A DNA stretch of 64,000 nucleotides from Solea solea (Eukaryota; Chordata; Actinopteri; Pleuronectiformes; Soleidae): contig NC_081143.1 of NCBI RefSeq assembly GCF_958295425.1, positions 24,621,281 through 24,685,280 on the forward strand. The letters run 5' to 3'. Shown one piece after another: positions 13,468-25,170 of this stretch. Position numbers and translations under genes: made by a program. How positions within the stretch are numbered: the first letter of the stretch is position 1; each line of letters begins with the position of its first letter. A model generated the notes under the pieces. It was not told the DNA's origin, did no database searches, and saw nothing but the letters and a program-made list of their open reading frames with translations.

Positions 13468-15567
13468 ATGTTACGTTACTTCCTGCTCTTGCTCCTCTCA
13501 TCTGGTCTGGTGTCCTCAGACTGCCCCGAAGACTGTTCGTGCCAACGCCACGGCGCTATATTCTGCATTCAGCGACGCTCAGGCACCGTGCCCCGTGTCC
13601 CCACCACAACCATAGAACTCTACATCTTTCACAATGGCATCAACATTTTGTCCCAAAATGACTTTAAAGGCCTGGCGGAATTGGAGATGCTAGATATGAG
13701 CCAGAATGAACTGACAGAGATTCCAGACAGAGTGTTTGAGATGCTGTCAAAGATGAAGAACTTGGACCTGTCCTCTAACCACATTACTCACATTTCCAAA
13801 GACGCTTTTTCTGGGTTGGTTCAGCTCGAGAGACTCTATCTCCATGCAAATCGTATTCAAAGTATCCATTTGGAAGCTTTTGATGGTTTAGAAATGCTGC
13901 TGGAACTGAAGCTCCAAGGGAACCACCTTTCATCTCTGCCATCCCTTAATTTCCCAAGACTTCTGCTTCTAGATCTCAGCAACAATAACATCCCTACCCT
14001 TGGTCCTTCAGACCTCCGGACTCCTCACCTGGAGGCCCTTAAATTGGCATCTATGGGGCTTACCACTGTGGATGATGATCTCATAGCTTCCCTTGGGAAT
14101 CTCCATGAGCTTGACATCTCCATGAACCAGTTCACTGAGGTGCCACAGGTCCTGAAGCAAGATTCCTTCAAGGGGCTGATCAAGCTCAGCCTTGCAGCCA
14201 ACCCATTTGGTGAACTCAAAATGGAGGACTTCCAGGAATTGACTGGACTTCAAGAACTGGACCTTAGTGGACTTAATCTCCAAGGTTTCCCCCAGAATTT
14301 TTTTCAGATGTTCCCTAGATTGACGCACTTGACAGCAGCTGAGAATCCATTCATCTGCTTATGCCCATTAGCTTGGTTCTCTCTTTGGCTAAAAGAGAGG
14401 GGTGGTATTCTTTCGAGGCCTGAAGAAACCAGATGTCACTTCCCCCTTGTTAATGCTGGAAAGATGCTGTCATCGCTGGAGCACAAAGATTTCGGATGTC
14501 CACCTACCACAACAGTGCTGACTGGCTCCGCAACTGGAAGTACTCTTGCTCCTCAGATGCTCAGCACACCTTCAGAAATCACTCATACCAATGCTATCCC
14601 TCCCCCTCCACCACCCAGTGAGATAACAGTCTCCTCAAAGGTTACACTTGAACCTTCAGTCTCCCCAAGTTCCCCGAGTGGGGAATATGAGCAGCAATTC
14701 TGCCCACCAAATATCTGCCTAAATGGGGGCACTTGTAGTTTTGACCCACTGGGTCAACTCAGCTGTCTGTGTCCTTCAGAAACCTCAGGCTACTACTGTG
14801 AAAATGTGGATCAAGTTACTAAGCCACCAAAACCACCAGCAACAGAAGTATTGGTTGTTACCTCTGTAGTGCCTGAACAGGATGCCATCAGCTCACGGCA
14901 GGTGACCTCCACATCTATCCTGCTTGACCTGCACCGCTTCATTGAAACGCGGCCACACATCCGTGGCATTCGGTTGACCTACCGTAACCTCTCAGGGCCT
15001 GACCACCGCCCAATTATCCTGAGTGTCCCAGCATCCTACCCTGAGTACACCTTGCGTGGTTTGAGACCCAACTGTACATACTCAATATGTGCCAGTCCGC
15101 TGAGAGTCAACTCAAGGGCAAACAGCTCTGTAGAAACGGGGTCCTGCACGGAGGCTCACACTGAAAGTGTTCCATTAACATCTGTAGAGTCCAGAGTGGA
15201 GACACAGAGCCAGGTCACATATACTTTGATCCCTGCTCTGGCTGCCTTGGCACTTGTACTGGGGTTGGCCGTGGTTGCTGGGACGATCATCTGTCTGCGG
15301 AAGAGGAGAAAGGCCAAGGCAGGAAAGGAGCTGGAGCTGGGTCCAGCCGACCCTGACCCAATGGAGCTGGATGGGTTCAAGGCCTGTCTGGAGAATGGGG
15401 GGAATGGCACACTTCACCAGAAACAGCCAGAGATTGACCTCTGTCACACTCCTCAGCCACCTCCATCCTTGCAACAAAATGGGAACTTGGATTACGAGGT
15501 ACCATTGATGCAGGAACACTGCCCATCAAATAACAATCTAGCAACGCTAAAGCCATCTTACTTTTAA
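13468..15567 (+). CDS. vasn: Vasorin: LRR/EGF/FN3 type I membrane protein, complete single-exon reading frame
   Basis: Seen: a 699-residue frame from ATG to TAA. Residues 1-17 form a hydrophobic signal peptide. An N-terminal LRR cap follows (Cys 19, 23, 25, 33), then leucine-rich repeats to about residue 292. The C-terminal LRR cap has Cys 297, 299, 323 and 344. A Ser/Thr/Pro-rich linker leads to an EGF-like module (first Cys 412, last Cys 444), an FN3-like stretch at about 455-560 with NLS, NCT and NSS glycosylation sequons, and one membrane helix at about 587-610 followed by Arg/Lys residues. The cytoplasmic tail is about 89 residues. Family knowledge: this order is diagnostic of vasorin (about 670 residues in mammals), a cell-surface TGF-beta-binding protein that can be shed, and vertebrate VASN is coded in one exon. 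The start is the first ATG after the acceptor and begins the signal peptide. I cannot tell which teleost paralogue (a or b) this is. Confidence 0.96.
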   Translation: MLRYFLLLLLSSGLVSSDCPEDCSCQRHGAIFCIQRRSGTVPRVPTTTIELYIFHNGINILSQNDFKGLAELEMLDMSQNELTEIPDRVFEMLSKMKNLDLSSNHITHISKDAFSGLVQLERLYLHANRIQSIHLEAFDGLEMLLELKLQGNHLSSLPSLNFPRLLLLDLSNNNIPTLGPSDLRTPHLEALKLASMGLTTVDDDLIASLGNLHELDISMNQFTEVPQVLKQDSFKGLIKLSLAANPFGELKMEDFQELTGLQELDLSGLNLQGFPQNFFQMFPRLTHLTAAENPFICLCPLAWFSLWLKERGGILSRPEETRCHFPLVNAGKMLSSLEHKDFGCPPTTTVLTGSATGSTLAPQMLSTPSEITHTNAIPPPPPPSEITVSSKVTLEPSVSPSSPSGEYEQQFCPPNICLNGGTCSFDPLGQLSCLCPSETSGYYCENVDQVTKPPKPPATEVLVVTSVVPEQDAISSRQVTSTSILLDLHRFIETRPHIRGIRLTYRNLSGPDHRPIILSVPASYPEYTLRGLRPNCTYSICASPLRVNSRANSSVETGSCTEAHTESVPLTSVESRVETQSQVTYTLIPALAALALVLGLAVVAGTIICLRKRRKAKAGKELELGPADPDPMELDGFKACLENGGNGTLHQKQPEIDLCHTPQPPPSLQQNGNLDYEVPLMQEHCPSNNNLATLKPSYF

Positions 15568-18500
15568 GATGCAATAAATTACAAACACTTGGAAAGATTG
15601 TGGAGAGCGGGTTCGTCCATCAGTACTTGAGAGATAGTGGTTTCCAATGTAGATTTCATCCCAATTTTCAAATATCCACAATTTGGAAAGTGGCACTTAC
15701 TGGAACTCGTCTACCATGACACTACAAAATGGCTCATCAGTTTTTAAGTTACCATATGATACTGAATGATGAAGATTGCATTGCATATCAGAAATGTGCA
15801 AAACCACTATAACAGGATAAAGTCTGAGTTTGAGGGTGATGAGACCTAAACAAGTGATTTAACTAAGTGCAATCAACCAGACTGGTCTACGTAGCAGAGT
15901 AAACATGGAAGTGCCTTTATGCATTCACACAACTGTATTCAACAGCTCATTTTTATTTTGTTGTTGTTGTTATAAAAGAAACTATGTAAATGAGCTGTAA
16001 CCCCATTGCTGGATTTGGGAGATACAGTGAGGACAAAAATGCCTCAGCGTTTGGGCTACGGAAGTGGAGGAAATTACTCTTTCAATGAAAACAGGGATGC
16101 AGTTATTGACTTGCCGGGACCAGAGGTCCTGGTGCAAAATGGGGGTTTCAATCAACTCCATCTCCTCCATGGGAATCAGTAAAGAAGAAGTTGCACTGAA
16201 AAAAAAAAAGGATATTGCCTTTCCTTTCTTTGGTCCTGTTCTTTTGTCAGGAACTGCTAGAAGATTGATGGTCACATAAGAAATGCTGTTTTTGTTTTTT
16301 GTTTTTTAAAAAGACAATAAAAGCTGCCTAGATTCCACATTTTGCCATTGACATTATCTAATCTGAAAGTTTATTCAAACACAGCTTTGGATTTTTCAGC
16401 ATCAACAGATCCACAATAATTCTCTCCACACATCCAAAAGCGTCTGGCTCCACAGGAGATAAATTTGCTGTGAAAGATAAATGGACTGAATGAAAAGCCG
16501 TTTTGCCTGCATTGTTCTGTGCCGTGATGAGAAGACTGTTTTTATTTTCTATAGCAGATATCATGATGTTCTGTTTTTGTCATGTGGTTTTTGTATTTGT
16601 ATTGTTTTCTTTTTTTGTGCTGTAAATGTTCCTTCAGTGTTGCAATTGTTGACTGTTTAACTTTACTAATTTTTCCCCCTTAAAAGAGCTTAAATCATGC
16701 ATTTTCCTGAGCTCAGAAGTGTGAGTGCAGACTAGAAACTATTTTCTTTTTTTTTTCTGAAAAGATCTTTACATTGTATATAAATATATCTTCCAAGTGT
16801 GAGACACTTTATTCTCTCTCTGCTAGGTCTGCCGCCCGCTTCTTAAAGACACGGTTAAGACCAACCTCAGACTCTTTTGACTGCCAAAGCTTCCAAAAAT
16901 GTGTTCAAAGGCCTTATTTTGCCACACAGTGCATTTTTAGACACCAGTTGTTTCCTTTCGGTGCTGCCAACGGTATCATTTCAGTTCATCTCTGCAGTTC
17001 ATCTCTGCATCCATTAGTTACCTACTGTGTCCTGCCTATACACTGATACACTATACACCTTTTTGGAGGACTGAAAGAAAATTGGATCTGACATAAGGCA
17101 AGAGTTAGGATAAAGTCTGGACAGATTAGAGTTGCAAGATGAGCTTAACTTGGACACATATAGGCCTTACCTTTACTGTGCTACACACTTGGCCACCAGG
17201 ATGCAGTTTTATGATTTTATTTATGCCACAAAGACATTTAAGTGTTAAACAGCGACCAAACAATAATAGTCATTGGTCAATAGTTATGTATATAGCCCAA
17301 CATCACAAACACAGCTTGCCTCAAAGGACTCAAAGACTGGAAACATATAAATCACAGAATGTAAAAATGTAGAAAGGTAGATGGTCACAATCACAGAAAA
17401 ATCAACTAATATTGATATTAATATTAATATCAATTCATTATTGGGTGGTTCACAGTTACAGGTCCGGGAAAATGGTAACACAATGGTGCAGGGTTTTGCC
17501 AGATTCTGGTCTCATGTGAAGAATTTTGGCACAAACCACCGACCGCTGTGGGGGTCTGGAAGAGGACAGACCACAAAGAAAATGAATGCATTAGAATTGA
17601 ATACACCTGGAACCACTAGAAGCACAGGCGTTGCACTCTGCCGCTGAACCTGCATGTCTTTGTATATGGGAGGAAACTGTGGCTGCAGATTTGTTGTCAC
17701 ACATCCTCGCACTCATTTTCTATGCCTCTACTTTAATCATTCTGTGTTTGACTGTTGACTTCTTGTGTGTTTGGAGACATGTTTTGCTTGTTTACTGCCA
17801 ACCAGACTGTGAAAAGCACCATTCCAAGGTATTTATTGTTTTTCTCTGTTGTGTTTTCTTCCTTGTCTGAAGCTCTGGAATGTCACTCCTCCTTTTTCTT
17901 TTCCGATCATGAAAATGGCAAAAGTACAACAGGTTTACCAGAGATATACTTTAGCTGCACTGAGAGCGTGTAGTGTTACATTCTGATGTGTATTTCAGGA
18001 ACAAAAGGGCCTTTATTTTGCCTCACAAGACATTGTATTATTTAACAACTAAAGATGAAGAAACATGAAATGTAATGGCTTCAATTTAGCCAGTTCAGGC
18101 CTTTTATTTTATTAGTTTGTGGTCATTAAACAGTCGAAACATTAGATATCAGTTGGTATGATCAGGTGTGTATGTGTCTGTCTGTCTGTGTGTTTCTCTT
18201 TTTCTTCCTCCTCACAATTATTGAGTCCGTGCACTTCACTCCAGCACTGTCCAAAATCAACCTACTGTTCTCTGGCTTCTCAACTTTCTTCACTCTGTCA
18301 ATATTCCAGTGTAAACACAGACACAGATGCTGATATACTCTCCGCTTCCCCTTAATATATCAACTGGAAGACACTCTAGCGGCTCTGGACAGTTGAGCAG
18401 AGACAGGAAATGTTTGAAATATCTTCATCATGCTTTGCTACGGTAACTTTCCCTTGTTTATTCAGGGGGAGAAGTTTTCTTTTTCTTTTTTTTTCTTTCA

Positions 18501-18576
18501 CTGTTGTTTCATGTTTGTTGGGTTACGTCTTTGTGTACATGTTTGCAAGAATGCTGAGAAAAGAGCAGTATTAAAA
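15568..18576 (+). other. vasn: Probable 3' untranslated region of vasn
   Basis: About 3 kb of AT-rich sequence with no coding potential and very few recognisable repeats follows the vasn stop. The only repeat-like piece is a short stretch near 17280-17350. Several poly(A) signals lie inside, at 15573, 16316 and 18570, so alternative 3' ends are likely. The true end cannot be fixed without transcript data. Confidence 0.5.
16316..16321 (+). terminator. vasn: Candidate proximal poly(A) signal AATAAA of vasn
   Basis: A perfect AATAAA hexamer lies about 750 bases after the stop codon, within A/T-rich sequence. An earlier AATAAA at 15573-15578, only 6 bases after the stop, is less likely to be the main signal. 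Confidence 0.45.
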
Positions 18577-18625
18577 ATGCCTTAATGATAATACGCCCGT
18601 GGGTTTTGTGTGTGTGTGTGTGTGT
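18570..18625 (+). terminator. vasn: Candidate distal poly(A) signal ATTAAA with downstream GT-rich tract
   Basis: ATTAAA at 18570-18575 is followed 30-50 bases later by a GT run (18607-18625). That is the usual layout of a vertebrate cleavage site and its GU-rich element. It may mark a long vasn isoform. The GT run could also be an ordinary microsatellite. Confidence 0.35.
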
Positions 18626-19756
18626 TTATTTCCATGAATGGTGCCTGGCTGAAGTTTCGACAGAGTTTTATATGTTTTTTAATGGTGCAGTTATGTGCAT
18701 GTTAATGAGCTCAGGAGTGACGGCGTGAGCAGTTTTCCCTTTAATGAGTTTGTAGACGTTCGCAGTTTCTAAGTGAGAGTTAATGTGCAGCGCATGCTGG
18801 CTCACTACACGTTGCACTGATTATTATTATCGGCAGAAACGACAAAAAGTGGTATTGTGCCATCCCTGCTAAAAACAATAAACGCGACAGTTTGTGCAAT
18901 CAGATAAAATTCCAACGGTTTCTGAAAGCTGAGAAGTTGTGGTTATGACGGTAATTTCACTTGTGCTGTTGCAGGAAGCCGGTGAATCAGCATCTTTGTC
19001 GCCAGAGGAAAGAGTTGGAAGAAGACCTGTACAAAGTTTCCATTTTTTGGCCCTGTCAGACTAAAAAAATAGTGTTTTATACCGTATAAATTTCAAAATT
19101 AACACACTCTTGTTGCTCGTGTAAAACTGATCACATCTGTCTAGAAGATGTGTCCCTTTATGAACTTTGGTGGATGACGACATTTGTCCTGGTGAAATGT
19201 CAGCCATTAACTCCATTAATCACTGATTCAAGGTTTCATACTCCCGACTAATTTAACTAATGTTTGCGTGTAAAGTTTGTTTTAGATCAAAACGGTTTTC
19301 CGAGCATTGACCAATCAGGATCCCGTGTCGTAAGTCGGTTTTGAACGAACAGGGTTTTTTTTGTAACAGAGCAACGTCAAAAAACAACAATTTAGAAAAG
19401 ATTTTGATCTTTCAGTGCCTCGTTCTCTCTCTCACACACGAACACAACCACAGCGTGATTACATGATGACGTTAAGCTGGCGTATGGACGGGCTTCATTC
19501 ACCGTATTTTACGCTAATAGCCAAGAAAATGAGCACACAGTTTCCTGATTACATGCCTCTGCTGCTTTTTGCCAATGGCTGTTTCCTTCATGACTCAACA
19601 TCTACATTTACTTATCCACGGTTGACCTCAGGGAAACAAAGTAAACAAACAACAAACTAATAGTAAAGAATATAGGATAGCCTAACTTGGAATAGCCCAA
19701 GAAGGTCAGTAGTTATAATTCTGGTCACATACTTGTTCAATATTGTGTTCCTGAAG

Positions 19757-19913
19757 GTCCATGAGACTGTGGTGACTTCACTGTTCACGTATGTCTACTC
19801 TGATATTATAAACACAGGAGCTGCTGCAGTCTACGAGAGCCTGCCACGGATCTTCAAGTTTGACACCAACATGTTCAAAAAGACCTTTGAAGACCCCAGG
19901 TGTCACTCATGTT
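19757..19913 (+). CDS. Unidentified exon-like open stretch, cut by a hAT-like insertion
   Basis: Seen: about 50 codons without a stop, in frame from GTC at 19757, with protein-like composition (Tyr/Phe/Asp/Lys mixed, motif YESLPRIFKFD). An AAG acceptor (19754-19756) with only a moderate pyrimidine tract precedes it. A CAG/GTGTCA donor-like site lies at 19898-19904. Alternatively the frame reads on to a MITE inserted at 19914. If the MITE and one copy of its target duplication are ignored, the host frame meets two stop codons immediately, and an AATAAA overlaps them. It could therefore be an internal exon, a terminal exon or a gene fragment. I do not recognise the family. The ORF continues to a stop at 19922-19924 inside the MITE. 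Confidence 0.35.
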
Positions 19914-20233
19914 CAGTGTTGTAACGTAACAAAGTACAAATACTTTGTCATTGTACTCACTAAAATGTGTACTTTTACTCCCGATACATTTCCCTTAACC
20001 ATCTCCGTTACTCGTTCCTACAAAATAAAAGTTGAGTTGGTGATGTAATGCCTGTTCTTTGTCGAACCAGTGAGCTAGCGAGAAATTTACTTTTGATACT
20101 TAAGTACAGTAAATGTCAGGTACTTTAACTCAAGTAATATTCTATTCTATATTCCAAAGTCATTTTCTGGTAAGATACTTGTACTTTTGCTCAAGTATCG
20201 CTTTCAAGTACATTATACAAGACTGCTCATGTT
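19906..20233. mobile_element. hAT-like MITE with exact 8-bp target duplication
   Basis: The element spans 19914-20225 (312 bp) and is flanked by CTCATGTT at 19906-19913 and 20226-20233. Its ends are inverted: CAGTGTTGTA at the left and, reverse-complemented, CAGTCTTGTA at the right. The interior is the common fish repeat rich in GTACTTTTACT-like motifs and has no coding capacity. Eight-base duplications are a hAT hallmark. Confidence 0.85.
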
Positions 20234-20459
20234 AATAAAAGACCAGGATCCAGGTCCAGAATGGACATATAGAGACATTATTGTGGTATCAAATAAAACA
20301 TCCTGCTTTGTCGAGCGCTGTTCATCTTTTGGTCATGCGTAGAGATTTTTAAACAGACGCAAGGGCTTGGAATTCCCTCAGGGAGGAAGCATATGGCCCA
20401 GCACGTAGCAGAAGAATATGAAATACTGCAGTGCTGCCGTACTCTTTCATACTGTACAG

Positions 20460-20482
20460 CGTGTGTGTGTGTGTGTGTGTGT
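20460..20482. repeat. (GT)n microsatellite
   Basis: Pure GT run. Other short GT/CA runs occur at about 3196, 9624, 38189, 53126 and 53881. Confidence 0.9.
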
Positions 20483-22092
20483 CGGAGTGTTGGCACAGGC
20501 AATGCAGTGTGTTTTTCGTTAAAGAAACTATATATCAAGTGTTCTTTTTGGTTAAGAGGGCTGTGTTTTTGGCCGTGCTGTTGTAGTCAACAAAGGGAAT
20601 CAGGGGAAGTATGAGCTGGGAGGCAAGAAAAAAAACAAACTGTGACATGGTTATCCATCATGTTGGAGAAGGTTATTTTATTTTATTTTTTTCCTGCAAA
20701 GAAACTTCGAGTGCCAACCATTGTTTTACATGCGTAATTAAAGTGAATTCAGACACAGCTCCTTTTGATCTGTGCTCACAGGTGTCAGTAGAAAGTCCTT
20801 GTACGAGTGCACACATAAGCACTCTGAGGTGTTTGGCAATAAAAGAAGACACACATGCATCGAGGAGATGCTGGGAAAACAGTGGTAAGATCATAAAAAA
20901 ATAGAGACGTGTAATTACATATCCGTGGAGCAGATTATACCCTTCGAGTTTCTAATGATAAAAAAGATTAGAATTAAGTGGATTCCTTAAAATTGTTGGA
21001 GGTTTGACAGAAGCCACCATTTTAGCTTGGAGGGTGTTTTTTTTAGATTGTCATCCTGAATTCCACAGAAAATTGCTAAGTTGTAAACTATTTTGTTTGC
21101 GTGTTTACTAAAACGAGAGTCGGCTCTACAGGGCGTGTCCTTGGATGGCACACTACGACTGTGGCAGTGAAGGAAAGAGATTTCCTCTTTTAGGACTCAG
21201 GAAAACGGTGGGGTAGTCGTACAGAAACCTAATAAAATGTCATAATAGCACAGAGCGATATAACGGGAAGCTCCAGTGGAGCCTGGAGAAATGTGTTTGT
21301 GACCGTCTGGAACAATTTCTTTTTTTTTGCCCACTTCTCGGAGCAGCCGCTTGGTGGGAGGAATTTGTCATTAAGCTGGAAAAATACTCTCCGGGAAAAT
21401 CTATCCAGTAAAAACAAAAGTGTTACCAGTGTCCATGACTGTTTGTTACCCCAGAAACATAATAGATGTCCTTGCAATGCCACAGTAGAATGGCATGCTG
21501 TGTCACACTGTCAAAAAAAGTGTTTTCATAAGCTGAAAAGACGTGTTTTTTAAAGTTTTACATTACAGCACGGATGTGCCCAACAGTTTGGTGAATAGAA
21601 GTGAAAAGGTTACCATGACAACACAACAAAAGGCCAAATATGTGTCTGTATGTTCTAGGTTAGGGGGCAGGTTTTAGTTTAGTTTAATTATTGGACAGTG
21701 GAAAGAGAAGGAACCTTTACAGGAACCTTTGTAGCCTGCACATGCATCACATGGTTTTTGACCTACACTGCAGCCAACCACCAACTTAATCAATTCTGCA
21801 TTATCTTAAATGACCATCAGAAAATACTATGACACTATAACTTTGGTTTAAGGTCTTCTTCAATACAGCATGATGTTGATTTTGTAAACAAAGTCCTTGT
21901 GCTTTAGTACGATCCATTCCTCACTTCTTAACGCCATCCTAATGTCCCAAAACATATGATCTCTTCTGTATCTAAACCAGGCAAAGAACAGGCAGAATCC
22001 ATAAAAAATGCATGACTCGGCAGGTAAGGCTTCAGGATTTCTCCCTTCGCACACATGAATTGGCAAAGATTTTGACCTTCTTGATGCAACTG

Positions 22093-22222
22093 GGGTCAAT
22101 TTAGAGTGTCCAATTATCAATGAGCAATGGATACCTTGCCCAGGGGAACCCCGCAGCCCCTTGAACTGACGACCTTCCAGTCCACAAGCTCAGTTCCCTT
22201 TCCACTTGGCCATGGGCTGCCC
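22093..22222 (-). repeat. SINE/L2-like fragment
   Basis: GTGTCCAATTATCAATGAGC is followed by a gene-like tail of unique words (CTTGCCCAGGGGAACCCC, GACGACCTTCCAGTCCACAA). Its last 33 bases are repeated inverted at about 4608. Confidence 0.5.
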
Positions 22223-22790
22223 AGAAAAAGGCTTAAGGATAAATAAAGTAAATAATGGCAGATGGATCCAAAAACAGCAGGCAAAAATAACGTTAACGTT
22301 GGTGATAATGGTGTCACTTCAAGAGCTCAGTATTTTCTCAGGTGACACGTGGTATAAAAAGTTAAAAGAACCCCAGCGATAGGAAATCACACAAGGACTA
22401 GTAATACAGGTGCGATCGACTCTGAAGATGAAGACAAACTGGCAGAGGACGTTAGGCGACAACGAGACACAGGTGGAACACATTGGGGCAGGTGCAGGTG
22501 ATTAAAGGGGCGGGGAACATATGAGGGCAGGAAGTGAAGACACCTGAAACGAACAACATGTGAATTTCAACATAAAATCCCAAAAAATTGCTTGGATAAA
22601 AAAAAAAAAAGATAAGGGGCCTGGCCAAAAACTCGAACATTAAACATTGGATGACGCTGGGATGGGTTGCCAGATGATCAGATGTAGCTTCCACTTTGGC
22701 ATTACTGAAATGATGTATATTTTCAGTTCTCACTGGTTGAACACTTGTGACGCCAGACCACAGCCAGACTCAGCAGAAGAGATCACAAGA

Positions 22791-22893
22791 TTCATTCATT
22801 CAGTCATTCATCTTCTACCACCTATGTCAGTTGGTGCCAATCCCAGCTGACATAGGGCGAAGGGGGGGCACAGGTCGCCAGTCCATCACAAGG
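22791..22893 (-). repeat. L2-type tail fragment
   Basis: A TTCA/GTCATTCA run, TCTTCTACCACCTATGTCAG and TCCCAGCTGACATAGGGCGA lead to CAGGTCGCCAGTCCATCACA, the standard 3' tail. Confidence 0.7.
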
Positions 22894-23639
22894 TAACTTC
22901 CGTCAAATCTTAGGTTTATTCTGAGGCATTGACCTGCACTTGTTTGGCATCAAAGTGCAGGAATGTGGAGGAGGGTGATTCAGACCTGAGCAGTTAGACG
23001 TGATGGATGTGGCCCACTGAGCTCAACCATTTGCTTCCTGGGTGTTTTGTTTCTTTACACACACACACACCAGGATGTTTTCTCCCTGTCTAAAGCAGTT
23101 GAATAATCATCAACAAAATGTTTCTGAATCCCTAAAAAAGTGTTCCAGGTAAAGCTTAAAGAGACCTTAATACAATATAAAAGCATGGCTGTGGCCAACA
23201 AGTAAAAGATGGCCACAGCCAGCCTCTGTAATACAGACGACCATTACATACACACCATACAATGGAGCCTCAATGGAGGTTTTCAAATTAAAACAAACCC
23301 CAACTTCACAGCCCATCGCCCTCGTTACCCTCAAAATGTGCTTCTCGTTTGGAGACCTTGCTCCACATGGATTGCTGTGGGGGGAATGCTGAGAGAAAAG
23401 AAAGAGACAGAGAGAGAGGGGAAAAAAAAAAAGAAACCAGGGGAGGGAAGTGGGGAGGCTTGATTTATTTGAACAATCTGGTTGTAATGAAAGCAGCCAG
23501 AGCTCGTTGGGGGTGGAGAGACGGAGCGAGCATAGAAAAGGGGAGGGAGGCGAGAGTGAGCGCGGTGAAATCCAACTGCAGACAGAAAGTTGGACTTGAT
23601 AATGGCTTAAATGGACCCTACAAACCTCTTAAGCCCCCC

Positions 23640-23890
23640 CCCCCACTTAGTGTGTGTGCACTTGTATTTGTTACCTATTTAGGACCTTTTCTGGATAAAC
23701 ACTAACCTCGTATAGACCAAATCCTCATCCTAATGAGGCAGAACCTATAATTTCAGAGAAACTGGTAAAATTTAGGGCTAAGGTTTGAACTGTGGTTAGG
23801 TTAAGGTTACGGTTAGGCACAAGCTGGTTATGGTTAGGGATAATGCTTTATTTGGGCTGTCCACATGAATGAAAGTCAATGGAAGGCATA
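23640..23890 (-). repeat. CCCTAA-like interspersed repeat, copy 1
   Basis: GTTAGGTTAAGGTTACGG and GGTTATGGTTAGGGA are typical of a fish repeat with imperfect TTAGGG-like words. Flanking sequence (AATGAAAGTCAATGGAAGG) belongs to the same family. It is not a telomere. Confidence 0.55.
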
Positions 23891-24928
23891 CTGTAATTAA
23901 CTAACCATATTACAATTGCAAATCCCATATGTTGCAATATATCTTTATATCCCTGCTGACATACCTGCACAACATATGAGAAACAGCAAGTGAATGTCAA
24001 CTACAGCTGCTGGCACAATAAAATCCGGGTTTATGTCTCTTGGAGGCCGGTCGTTTTTGACGAGAACATTTTGACACTCGGAGCTTGGATGTCTTCAATT
24101 AAAAGAACGTCACATATGTTGGGAACTATTTACAAATTCACTGAATTTCTTGGCACCGAGTCGTCGTAACACAGATCATTCTCCGGAATGAATTTCTAAT
24201 ATTTAAAAGGGGGGAATTCAGAACTGAAGTTTTACGACCTGATGTCTCAGCTTGGATCCAGTCCTTGCAAATTCTTATCGCTATAGCCACTTAGTTGCAT
24301 CGATTGACACAGAGAGAGAGAGAATCTGCCTTTAAACCATGGCAGGAGACTCCGACACGGAGACTCAACTATACATAGTTTTGTTGTGGAGGGATTATTG
24401 AGGCCTTGCTTGTCATGTTTACAATAATAAGCAAAGTTAAAAAGGTACAGTTTCTAAATTGGGAAAAGTATTAGAAGAAGAAAACTGCATTCCTCTACTT
24501 TAAGCACCGTCCCAAAACAGTGGAAATCATTGTTTGTAGTGAAATTGAGAATACTGGCTGCACATTCTCTTAATCAGTGCACAGTACGTTTCAGACGTTA
24601 CCTCAAGAGAACGTCTGAGGAACTGGCTCTGGACCTTCTCTGGAGTTTGTTGTTCATGTACCATGACAGATGCATTCACAACAGCAAGTGAATCTCTGGA
24701 AGATCATGATGACCGACATTTGCCCACTCGCTGGCTGTGAAACATTATCAAAGAGATTTGATGAGGAGGCCGGAGAAGTTCCAGAAGATGCTCAGACATT
24801 TGCATTCTCATATAAAGTCCCCCTAGTCAATGTCTTGAGAATTGCCAGACCTTGGTTTGTTGTCAAGACTCTGGTCATGCATTATTGGAGCAGGTTTTGG
24901 GTGCATGACGTCCATTTGTGACAGCCAA

Positions 24929-25078
24929 TCATTCCATCCATCTATCCATTTTCTACTGCTTTATCCTTCTTATCATGGTCACGGGGTGCTGAAGCTCATA
25001 CACCCTGGACAGATTGCCAGACCACTGCATGGCCAACATACTCTCACATTCACCCCTACAGATAATTTAAAGTGTCAA
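24929..25078 (-). repeat. L2-type tail fragment
   Basis: CCATCCATCTATCCATTTTC, CACGGGGTGCTGAAGCTCAT, ACACCCTGGACAGATTGCCA and CTCACATTCACCCCTA occur in the usual order. Confidence 0.7.
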
Positions 25079-25145
25079 ATGTGTGTGATTTGTTACCTGA
25101 AATAACCACTGGTATTTTTAGTTTTGGTAAGTTCATATATCTATA

Positions 25146-25170
25146 TACACACACACACACACACACACAC
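25146..25170. repeat. (AC)n microsatellite
   Basis: Pure AC run downstream of an L2-type tail. Confidence 0.9.

Noticed and set aside
14008..15519. ORFs on the minus strand inside the vasn exon (up to 114 codons)
   Set aside because: They are antisense shadows of the vasn frame with no recognisable domain or splice context.
23780..23850. TTAGGG-like words suggesting telomere sequence
   Set aside because: The words are imperfect and sit in a dispersed fish repeat also found at 39340, 54370 and 58155.
24670..24921. 83-codon ORF
   Set aside because: No motifs, and the end runs toward an L2-type tail.
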